Shown here: positions 49,230-64,000 of the stretch, piece by piece
Layout: the number at the start of each line of letters is the position of its first letter
Numbering within the stretch: position 1 is the stretch's first letter
NCBI RefSeq assembly: GCF_036320965.1
Contig: NC_092276.1
Span: forward strand, 6,484,782-6,548,781
DNA length: 64,000 bases
DNA from: Panulirus ornatus
Taxonomy: Eukaryota; Arthropoda; Malacostraca; Decapoda; Palinuridae
Direction of reading: 5' to 3'
Notes under the pieces: model-generated
Told to the model about the DNA's origin: nothing
Databases searched by the model: none
Seen by the model: the letters and a program-made list of their open reading frames with translations, nothing else
Program-made: the position numbers and the translations under genes

Positions 49230-51613
49230 CTGTCAAAAATGAAAAAAAAAAAGTATATAAACAAAATCACACTAATCTTTTAACAATTCAATAATCTATG
49301 TACTTTAATACTCAATGTTTTTAATTCATGTATAAGCAAGTTTAGGAGAAAATAGTCCCTAAATACAATCTATACATATCTAACTTCATATCAATCCACT
49401 TTTATTCCTAATACATAGATGGTAATAAAAAGAAATCTATATACCACAGGTCTTCCCATTATAACAAAAACAGGGGAATGGTGCTGCTGAATTAGCTAAA
49501 ACCGTAAATCATATTCCCACAGGGTTCAGTATGTCAGCTTGTGGGTGAACTGACACCCTACCTACAGCAATGGCAAAATACAACACATGACTGCCCCATT
49601 GTCTCCCGAAAAAATGGCATATTTCTAGTCTCTTCTTTAGAAAATATTCTTAACTTTTGGGAAGAAGTCAAGTAAAAATTGGGTCAAAGGATCATACACC
49701 CTATGGGACTGATTTAAGGTCTGAAGTCATTACTTAAACAACAACAACAACACACGAATAACCCATGTGGCAATGACAGGTCTAGGTAAAGGGGTGGAGG
49801 TCATATGACACGTTGGTTATTTAAATTTAAGCTCTGAAAGTCTAACTTAAGTGGAATATTAACTCTACCTTTGGTTCAACATACGAACGGCAGCACCCTA
49901 ATGAACCCAACTTTCTTTACATTGATCTCTGCTGGGAGAAAACACGCTCCTAAACAATCTAAAGATGTGACTTTCGTCGACTGATACAATAAAGTCATTT
50001 CATTAATCACAAAAAGTCCTGAACTCAAAATGTAAACTTATGAACAAGTACCACCAATATTATCTTCTAACAAACCAAAATTTACCTTACAAACGAATCT
50101 TTTAATTCCTTAGCTGCAGAGTCTTCAAGCACGATAAAATTTACTCGAAAAAAAGATAAACACTAGTAACGTGTTTTTTAAATTTCTCTTCCACTTTCTT
50201 CACTTTAAACATGTCGTCCGTAATGGCTGCAGGGACCACAAGCTCAAATGACCTTCTGTAAAATAGTCTAAATTTTCTTTAGTATTCATAGGTATAATAA
50301 AAAATGTCTGACGGACATAAATAATATATTTGTAGATACATACTATAAACTGCAACTTAGAATGATTCTTTTTTTTTTTTATTTAAAACAGATGCTCATT
50401 TGATCTTTTCCCGTAGATATTTTTACTATACAAATTTTTCTGCCAGATATTGTTAGTGTGTTAAGAAATGACAAAGAATGTATTTGAAACAAGGATTAGG
50501 TAAACTCTACATAACAGTAGAAGTTCGAGGTATGCATAGAGTAATGATTAATTGATTAGCTCATGCCCAAATACCGGCATAATTGCACCACATTTATATG
50601 AAATTTAAATACCTTGAGTTTGAGTTTATATCCTTAAAATGCAAAGACAATGTACATATTTAAGTCTTTCACCGAGGATAGCACATAAACCAAATGCAAA
50701 TACTTATTTCTAATGTGGTTCTAATAACGCAGTCATAATCACTGACAGCATTATAACAATAAATCTAACTAACATCAAAGATCTTACCACATTTACCATT
50801 ATCAGTAGAGAAGAATTATGAATTAGTTATATAAACATTAATGTCTTAGTATCGAAATCATTTCAAATTCAGATGAATCACCATGGTCTTCTGATATTCA
50901 ACAATTTCTTTGGGTGGTTCTTGCTATTAATAAATGCATTTACAAAGTGTTGCTTTATCTATCTTATATCTGTCTTGGTTTCTATAGTACAAGTATTGTT
51001 CATAATCTGCCTATTTGTTCATTATCGCTTGTTCATCCTCTTATATGATGGTCGATGAATGACAAGATGTGGTTAATATACGAGGTTAAGAGGCGGGATA
51101 ACACGAGTGTAAAGCTCTTCCTCTGGTATATAAAGTTATCATAAAATCCTTATCACACACTTCGTTACAACCTTTGATTAACCATTTACATTTGGCTTTG
51201 TTTGTTCTCGTTAAAGAGCAATTCCTTCATGATGTGGAGGGTCATAGGCCTAGCTAATTACTTGTCATATCACTGTGACCAACAACTGAGTACGGCAATG
51301 GCCTTCCCTTATCTGCTTGAAACATACTGTGAGTACAAGCTGTAAGCATTTATGACCTAAAAGCGTTGGCTAGAGTTACCTGATTAGCTGATCTCATGAT
51401 CCATCTGGATTCATGTAGTTCGTATGGGTAGTTTGTGCAACATTTCATTCCAATCTTGGTAGCTCCTTTTACATCCACTGATTCAGGCAAGTACTTATTC
51501 CTCGATGAATGTTCCCTTTCCATAAATGACACTTATTTTTCCTCTTTCATTAGTTCACTTTAACATATTGTATATAATAAAGATACAAAGCAGTGACGAG
51601 TCACCTGGAAAAT

Positions 51614-51616
<3 letters not shown>
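49230..51616. other. nup35 upstream region
   Basis: Should contain the nup35 5' UTR exon and promoter. A possible donor for a minus-strand 5' UTR exon is GTAAG|GTAAAT near 50085. I see no TATA box I would trust. Confidence 0.35.
50085..50262. promoter_or_regulatory. Candidate nup35 first exon/promoter, possibly bidirectional
   Basis: Locally less AT-rich sequence. On the minus strand it ends in a donor-like GTAAAT. On the plus strand a short frame MSSVMAAGTTSSNDLL starts at 50211 and reaches a donor-like GTAAAA at 50258. It could be a head-to-head start region for nup35 and an unseen plus-strand gene. This is weak evidence. Confidence 0.2.
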
Positions 51617-51704
<88 letters not shown>

Positions 51705-51712
51705 AACAGACA

Positions 51713-51771
<59 letters not shown>
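51617..51771. repeat. Compound (GA)n and (GT)n microsatellite
   Basis: (GA)n at about 51617-51698 and (GT)n at about 51713-51771, adjoining the inverted unit of the tandem array. Confidence 0.95.
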
Positions 51772-51773
<2 letters not shown>

Positions 51774-52140
51774 CACATGACACAATGGAGTGTTCATGTA
51801 CCAATTCACGTACTTGGATAATATTCATCATCTTCCAGTCGGTCATGGGTATGTAGACGCAAACTCAGTGCATGTGACGTGAACTTCTGTTGATACTCAG
51901 GTCAATATTAAAGTCTTCACTTTAAAACGAACTTTTGGATGACCTATATAAAGTGAAGAAACCTAAATATTCATTTGCCATGTAAAAATGATAATGAATA
52001 TTTCATTTTACAAAATATGATTGAGCCAAACCTAGACTAGCAAGACCAAAGCCTACATTAGCCAACGATACCTATGGCTTCCTTCTCAGTCTGTACCATT
52101 TCTACTTTTTCTTGCTTCTTGAAGGAACACACAGACATAA
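51772..52140 (-). repeat. Inverted partial unit at the left end of the tandem array
   Basis: Reverse-oriented version of the array unit: TATCACATGACACAATGGAG at its left end and CTTCTTGAAGGAAC at its right end match the units at 52629 onward in the opposite orientation. It is more diverged than the direct units. Confidence 0.85.
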
Positions 52141-57880
<5,740 letters not shown>

Positions 57881-59160
57881 ATGATATCTGAGGTGGATTC
57901 CTCCTATGGAATCGCAATTTTGTTTCTCATTTTAGTAAGTTCGTAGCATTTTATGATAAAAGCAAATAGAGTGCAGCAAATGGATCTTAACGTGTTGTTT
58001 TGTTAATTCTATTTATCGCGTACGGGATATGGTGGTCAAGACCAGGCTGCGCTAGGAGATTACATGAAATTATTTCATGTTGGGAAGTGTGTGGTTTCAT
58101 ATGTTTTCTTCGCCATGTTTTCGCCTATAGATAATACGAAAAATGATATTGGTTAATATTACAATGCAATCATGTAGATCTTTCCTTAAATTCTGATTTC
58201 AAGATATTAAGTAGATCTAGAAGAGATGCGACAAAGCTACATTGGTCACATCAAGATAATAAATAAATCTACTGATTAAGTAGCTTAGTTGAGATGTAGA
58301 GTCCCTCTTCTTATAGACCCATGAAGATGGTTTATGGCTCCTACGGGATAATTCATCATTCGAGAATATCAGTATCATCTACTAAGTGCAACGAGTAGTC
58401 CATATAACTTATATATACGAAAACTGCCATCACTGATAACAAGTTTGTTAATGTAACAAGTGTATATATAAATGGTATGAGTTTATTGAGTTTTTATCTT
58501 ACTGCATCAACAAATGTTGATGATAGAACTTCTTTAAATCCCGCCGCCTTGAAGGTGACACGTGATTGGTCGAGACGCGAAGTACATACCTCCGTCTGGT
58601 GGTCTCTCATTGGTCACTGGGGATTAAATGGACGACGCCTTCTCTGCCAAGTGATACAAACATGTAGGAAAAGAGTTGCATGAATATTGTGAAATATCTC
58701 GTATTCCAAGTTGTAACGAATTGATTTGACGTGACGTACATGAAGGTGAGTTACTGAATGTCTTGGATGGGTAGAGAAAGTTGATTGGATATTGAGAGTA
58801 TGGTGTTAGTGGAAGAAACAATTAATGAAGGCAAAGAAAGTCAACAGAGAATGCTCCCCATAAGCTCAAGCCATGTTCTTTGTGCAGATTTTATATAATT
58901 TTGCCTTCGGAGAGGTTCATTGGATTAAAATCTGTATATAAGTTTGTGTTTAGATGTTAAGGGCGGTACAGAAATATAATGTAGTTCAATGTAGACATTA
59001 GGATGAGTCCATTGGCCTGATGTCGAGGAATGCATGTTGAATTTTTATATATTTTTTATCAGCAGCATTGTTCACGGGAGCGATTTTGTAAATTATTTAC
59101 TTATGTGCAAATTTGTTTATTGATTTATCAACTCATGGGACAAGTTAGAAAAGAAAATGA
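57881..59160. other. Unique sequence with a possible promoter
   Basis: No gene recognised. See the CCAAT-type sites at 58560-58615. Confidence 0.4.
58535..58640. promoter_or_regulatory. Two inverted CCAAT boxes in a GC-richer patch
   Basis: CCCGCCGCC near 58538, then GTGATTGGTCGAG near 58562 and CTCATTGGTCACTGG near 58607. Two ATTGG cores about 45 bp apart in GC-rich surroundings are promoter-like (NF-Y type). No exon was recognised next to it. Confidence 0.3.
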
Positions 59161-59169
59161 TGATTGTGG

Positions 59170-59645
59170 CATCTTCATCACCCCATCATATGACTTCTCC
59201 AGATCCATAAATGCCACATGCAAATCCATCTATTTTTTTTCTAAATATTTCCCACTTTGTACATACTTTAAGGCACACACCCGATCCACACATCCTCGAC
59301 CACAATTAAAACCACGCTGCTCCTCCCCAATCTGATGCTCACCGTCTCAATCTATATAGACTTTGCTATAGAACTTACCAGGTATACTGAAACTTATACC
59401 TCTCTAGTTGGAACACTCATCTTTATCCTCCTTCCCTTTATATAATGGCACTATCCATGCATTCTGCCAGTCTTCAGGCACCACATTATGATTCATACTT
59501 ACCAACCAATTAACAGCACGTCACCCCTCCCACCCCCCACCCCCCTAGTAAATACCATCCACTCCAGTCGCCTTTCTGCATTTCATTTAGGCTAGGCTTT
59601 CATAACCTCTTCACTCTTCCTCAGACAACTCTCCATGACTTTCAC
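59170..59645 (-). mobile_element. Old RTE fragment, RT middle
   Basis: Minus-strand decayed RT: the region equivalent to [10 protein letters not shown] near 59190, [13 protein letters not shown] near 59250, and IPLYKGKGDK near 59440. It has no ORF. Confidence 0.75.
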
Positions 59646-59769
59646 TTCACATACCACCCCAACCAAAATATTTTTCTATCTGCAAATTTACTTAAGCCCC
59701 TGGTTATTCCCATATCCAAATCATTAATATATATAACGATGTGATTCTTCAGCCCAAATTGAAAAAAGA

Positions 59770-59960
59770 AAAAAAAATGAAGAGGGTGGACATGTTGAAG
59801 ATGGTATGTGGTTTGTGGGGGCTTGGTCTTGTAAGGAATAACATTATTAGAGGGAGGTGTTATAGTAAGCACAGTCTGATTGAGAGATTTGACCAAGGTG
59901 TGCTGATATGGCTCAGAGTTTGAAGAGAATGAGCGAAGAGAGATTGACTAAGGGTATCTA
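59770..59960 (+). mobile_element. Old RTE fragment, RT C-terminus, opposite strand
   Basis: Plus strand: the RVDMLKMVCG equivalent of [10 protein letters not shown], then the region equivalent to [12 protein letters not shown] and MSEERLTK near 59935. It faces away from the fragment at 59170-59645, another 5'-to-5' inverted arrangement. Confidence 0.7.
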
Positions 59961-62255
59961 TGTGTCATGAATAGAGGGGATGTTTACTTTGGGAGGTTGG
60001 AACTATATGAAAAACTGTTATAAACAGAGAAGGATAAATGATTAGAACAAGTTAAGTGAAAAACCGCAAATAGCAAGCCTGTCAGAATGCTGTTAGAGTT
60101 ATATTGATAATGAATGCATTTAAAGACATTGTACCCTAAAGAATAAGATTCCCTCCTTGTACTTATAGATAAGTTTCTCCAAACAAATGCACAGAGAAGA
60201 AAAAGACGCAAAAATAGAAATAAGCACAAAAAAATTACATGTACTCATACTGAAATGCATTTATTCATGTACATTTACACTTTGTTGCATGTTACTAGTA
60301 ATTTTTTTTTTTTTTTTTTTGTTATAAAGGTTGTTCTTAGGGCGTGGGGAATCTGGAGTGATGATTGCCAGCCGACAGGTAACCCATCCTATTCTATCAG
60401 AACATCTCAACCCGAAACCTCAGCCATGGGTTAGTTAAGCAAGTTAATCCTAACATCACTCCTATCACCAATCTCTAACCATATCTGTCATCACACCTGG
60501 AATGACCCCTGCCACCACTACTACCACCGTCTGTGCCAGTGCCTCTACCATCACTCGTAGTTCAGTTCTCAGTGCTTCTGCATCAAATCAAAGTTAGGTT
60601 GTCCGGATTTACATTTTATACCATGGAGGCAAATTTTCCAGTTGCAGATTTATGTATGTTTTGCCCTGGTTAACCTTTAAAGGCTAGAAGATTTCTTTTT
60701 ATAAGTTATAGTTTTCTCATTATTGTTCTTTGATTTTTTTTCATTTTTACAGCCCATGAAATTGCTGTTAGTCTTCACTTTTCATCATCCCTCTGTCCAC
60801 ACAGGAATAACTGTTTGCCACACTTTTTCAGGGTGAGTAAATACAATGCACTGCTATCAAAACTGATATCATGCACCCAAAAGTTTTAATGGACTGAATT
60901 TGTGAAAAAGAAAACATTTAAAGAAACTAGTAACTGTTGACAAGAATGATGATTCAATACAAACAACAGTTTGCTCATGTATAATTTTTTTTTTCTAACT
61001 AGGAGTAGGGAAAAAACAGTAGACCAATTCCTTTACCAGTGCGAGGGTTATGTTCCTGGAAAGACCATGGTGGACAAAATTGTTGCATAAAATTGCAGAG
61101 GATACATGGAAATGGGAGAACTGGGTCATGGAACATAACATACTGAATACTATTTAGATGTTTTATCCTTCTAAAAGACCTAAGAGTGAATAAGTTCTTC
61201 ACACTTTTTTTTTCAGACCCTAGAGAGCACTCTTAAATGCCTAATTGTTGTTTCCATATGGTTATGACACATTAAGTATCATAAGGATGTAATATAGTGT
61301 AGTGCATAGATTAACAGCTAACTTATTTCCTCAGATGGGTTGACAAGGTTTTAGTCAGGGCTTCCTCCTTCAGTTGGCAGTCAAGCTTTTGTCCTCAGCA
61401 TCAAGGATAGTAAAAACTCCATGGAAGGTGATTAGCTTGTTTGACTTAAGTTATTATAATAGTGGCGACAGATGACTTAAGTCATTGTAATAGTCGTGAC
61501 AGTAATATTTTGATTATGATGAAGCATCGCTACCTCGTCTCACACAATCATTGGTGAAGGGTTTTCTTGGTTATGTGCCCGACTTTAGAGTATGACTGAC
61601 TTTATGTACATACAACTGAGCTGGAGTTGTAAAGTTGTGATGATGTTTGACTTGTGTCGTGGTCATATTGAGAGCGTCAGTGATTCCCACGTGGTGTGCA
61701 AGAAGCCAGTCCGCATTTACTTTTTATCTGCAACATTTTCGGAGGATGTAAGAAAGCATGAATATGAGCCAAGAATAATGTTATTTGATAATATTCAATG
61801 TTATGTCTTTTCTACGTAACCCAGACGAGAACTGTTTGTATTAACGTTTACTTTTTCTACTAAGAATTACTGTCGAAAAGGAGTGAAGATGGGATTAAAG
61901 GTCGTGTATTTTATATATAGATTTGGGCAAAGCCCTGGACAGGGAGCCATGGGGTGAAGTGCAGGAAACCGTAGAGTGTGGGGTTGTAATATGTGTAGAC
62001 ATCTGCCACAGCAGCTTGTTATATGGAGAGGTGGCAGGCAACACAGGGGAGCGCACTGTACCCATAATATGTCTAGCAGTGTCCATTTGCACCATACAGA
62101 CATATGAAGACCCCAGATTTACACTGGTTTATGCAGATAACAGAGTAGCTTGATCATCATTACTGGAACATTAGTAAGGCAAGAGTAGAGGAATATTACT
62201 GTGATACATATGCTCTTACTATCTTCCATCATGCATGACACTTGAACCTGACCAA
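59961..62255. other. Unique sequence, no recognised gene
   Basis: A poly-T tract at about 60302-60320. Otherwise unique AT-rich DNA with short frames (for example 61923-62153) that I cannot assign. Confidence 0.45.

Positions 62256-62295
<40 letters not shown>
62256..62295. repeat. (TA)n microsatellite
   Basis: About 18 TA repeats next to an RTE tail fragment. Confidence 0.9.
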
Positions 62296-62299
<4 letters not shown>

Positions 62300-62375
62300 A
62301 TGTGGATGGGTTGGGTCATTCTTTCGTCTGTTCCTTGCGCTACGCCGCTAACGCGGGAGACGTCGATAACGTATT
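62296..62375 (+). mobile_element. RTE 3' tail scrap, plus strand
   Basis: GTGTATGTGGATGGGTTGGG through the terminal stem-loop module (CGCTACGCCGCTAACGCGGGAGACG). It faces the minus-strand tail at 62397, so the two 3' ends point inward. Confidence 0.8.
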
Positions 62376-62396
62376 ACTTTTATTTCTATATTTATT

Positions 62397-62528
62397 TTGC
62401 TTTGTCGCTGTCTCCCGCGTTTGCGAGGTAGCGCAAGGAAACAGACGAAAGAAATGGCCCAACCCACCCCCACACACATATATATGCATACACGTCCACA
62501 CACGCAAATATACATACCTATACATACA
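62397..62528 (-). mobile_element. RTE 3' tail scrap, minus strand
   Basis: Intact stem-loop (about 62404-62432) and the CGTCCACACACGCAAATATA block, then cut at (TA)n. Confidence 0.85.
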
Positions 62529-62530
62529 CA

Positions 62531-62533
<3 letters not shown>

Positions 62534-62595
<62 letters not shown>
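62534..62595. repeat. (TA)n microsatellite
   Basis: About 31 TA repeats between an RTE tail and a SINE-like half element. Confidence 0.95.
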
Positions 62596-62597
<2 letters not shown>

Positions 62598-62598
<1 letters not shown>

Positions 62599-62699
62599 AA
62601 CTATTCGCCATTTCCCGCGTTAGCAAGGTAGCGTTAAGAACAGAGGAATGGGCCTTTGAGGGAATATCCTTACCTGGCCCCCTTCTCTGTTCCTTTTGG

Positions 62700-62701
<2 letters not shown>
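62598..62701 (-). mobile_element. Right half of the SINE-like element, minus strand
   Basis: TATTCGCCATTTCCCGCGTT through CTTCTCTGTTCCTTTTGGAAA matches the right half of the elements at 14213 and 55459. It lacks the left half and the T-run; (TA)n lies on both sides. Confidence 0.85.
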
Positions 62702-62702
<1 letters not shown>

Positions 62703-62786
<84 letters not shown>

Positions 62787-62805
62787 ATTATTATTTTTTT
62801 TTTTT
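62703..62805. repeat. (TA)n, (TTA)n and T-run
   Basis: About 39 TA repeats, then ATT repeats and a T-run that is the complement of the following RTE A tail. Confidence 0.95.
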
Positions 62806-64000
62806 ATTATACTTTGTCGCTGTCTCCCGCGTTTGCGAGGTAGCGCAAGGAAACAGACGAAAGAAATGGCCCTACCTCCCCCCATACACATGTATATACA
62901 TACGTCCACACACGCAAATATACATACCTACACAGCTTTCCATGGTTTACCCCAGACGCTTCACAAGCCTTGATTTAATCCACTGACAGCACGTCAACCC
63001 CGGTATACCACATCGCTCCAATTCACTCTATTCCTTGCCCTCCTTTCACCCTCCTGCATGTTCAGGCCCCGATCACACAAAATCTTTTTCACTCCATCTT
63101 TCCACCTCCAATTTGGTCTCCCTCTTCTCCTCGTTCCCTCTACCTCCGACACATATATCCTCTTGGTCAGTCTTTCCTCACTCATTCTCTCCATGTGCCC
63201 AAACCACTTCAAAACACCCTCTTCTGCTCTCTCAACCACGCTCTTTTTATTTCCACACATCTCTCTTACCCTTACGTTACTCACTCGATCAAACCACCTC
63301 ACATCACACATTGTCCTCAAACATCTCATTTCCAGCACATCCATCCTCCTGCGCACAACTCTATCCATAGCCCACGCCTCGCAACCATACAACATTGTTG
63401 GAACCACTATTCCTTCAAACATACCCATTTTTGCTTTCCGAGATAATGTTCTCGACTTCCACACATTTTTCAAGGCCCCCAGAATTTTCGCCCCCTCCCC
63501 CACCCTATGATCCACTTCCGCTTCCATGGTTCCATCCGCTGCCAGATCCACTCCCAGATATCTAAAACACTTCACTTCCTCCAGTTTTTCTCCATTCAAA
63601 CTCACCTCCCAATTGACTTGACCCTCAACCCTACTGTACCTAATGACCTTGCTCTTATTCACATTTACTCTTAACTTTCTTCTTCCACACTACCAAACTC
63701 AGTCACCAGCTTCTGCAGTTTCTCACATGAATCAGCCACCAGCGCTGTATCATCAGCGAACAACAACTGACTCACTTCCCAAGCTCTCTCATCCCCAACA
63801 GACTTCATACTTGCCCCTCTTTCCAAAACTCTTGCATTTACCTCCCTAACAACCCCATCCATAAACAAATTAAACAACTATGGAGACATCACACACCCCT
63901 GCCGCAAACCTACATTCACTGAGAACCAATCACTTTCCTCTCTTCCTACCCGTACACATGCCTTACATCCTCGATAAAAACTTTTCACTGCTTCTAACAA
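62806..64000 (-). mobile_element. Young RTE copy, minus strand, running off the window
   Basis: Minus strand: A tail, stem-loop (about 62816-62843), short-form 3' UTR, ORF stop near 62994 and RT up to the window edge at the [13 protein letters not shown] region. Very similar to the copies at 21242 and 13036. Confidence 0.95.
62994..64000 (-). pseudogene. RTE reverse transcriptase, partial, frameshifted
   Basis: 222 codons open from 63662 to 62994 and another frame at 63877-63671 with [10 protein letters not shown]. They are separated by a small deletion near 63690, where the CVCGRRK-type region has lost a few bases. The 5' part lies outside the window, so it is not possible to say whether the copy is full-length. 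Confidence 0.88.

Noticed and set aside
51526..51856. ORFs with RERERE and VCVCVC runs
   Set aside because: Translation of (GA)n and (GT)n.
61923..62153. 76-codon plus-strand ORF
   Set aside because: Less AT-rich than its surroundings but no recognised motif, no splice signals I can defend and no neighbouring exon.

Overview
The window is arthropod nuclear DNA, most likely from a decapod crustacean. That is an inference from three things: the intron-rich gene layout, the very high load of AT, AC, GA and TTA microsatellites, and the abundance of one RTE-like non-LTR retrotransposon family. There are no bacterial-type operons, rRNA genes or CRISPR arrays. The only host gene I can establish is nup35 (nucleoporin Nup35/Nup53). 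It lies on the minus strand, with eight coding exons between 49229 and 28235 that join in frame to 330 codons and a stop.

Layout: 1-1180 holds a decayed RTE fragment. 1181-6050 is mostly unexplained. 6060-9955 holds two old RTE copies around a 22-bp and a 38-bp minisatellite. 10082-11716 is a 37-bp minisatellite. 12486-12670 is a small CAGCTGAC-rich degenerate repeat. 12700-17421 is a dense block of young RTE copies, a short SINE-like element and (TA)n tracts. 18412-19460 has a (GA)n tract, an RTE tail and three tandem tRNA-like (SINE) units. 21242-24447 is a full-length RTE insertion with a 17-bp target-site duplication. 24640-26352 contains RTE fragments including an inverted pair. 28235-49229 is nup35; its introns carry several RTE copies, a Tc1 transposon with TIRs and TA duplication nested in an old RTE, a 1515-bp hAT-like element nested in another RTE, and an 89-bp tandem duplication. 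51617-57880 is a tandem array of units of roughly 760-790 bp, each with an embedded (AC)n(AT)n microsatellite and a TTAGGTTAGG motif. The last 6 kb holds old and young RTE pieces and more (TA)n.

The RTE family explains most of the window. It is a single-ORF element with an APE-type endonuclease followed by a reverse transcriptase, and it ends in a short GC-rich stem-loop and an A-rich tail. A separate short element at 14213, 55459 and 62598 ends in nearly the same stem-loop, so it may be a SINE mobilised by the RTE enzyme. Two 3' UTR subfamilies (long and short tail), repeated inverted pairs, and the tendency of element ends to abut (TA)n tracts are the main structural puzzles. Family names rest on recognised protein motifs and sequence features, not on database searches.
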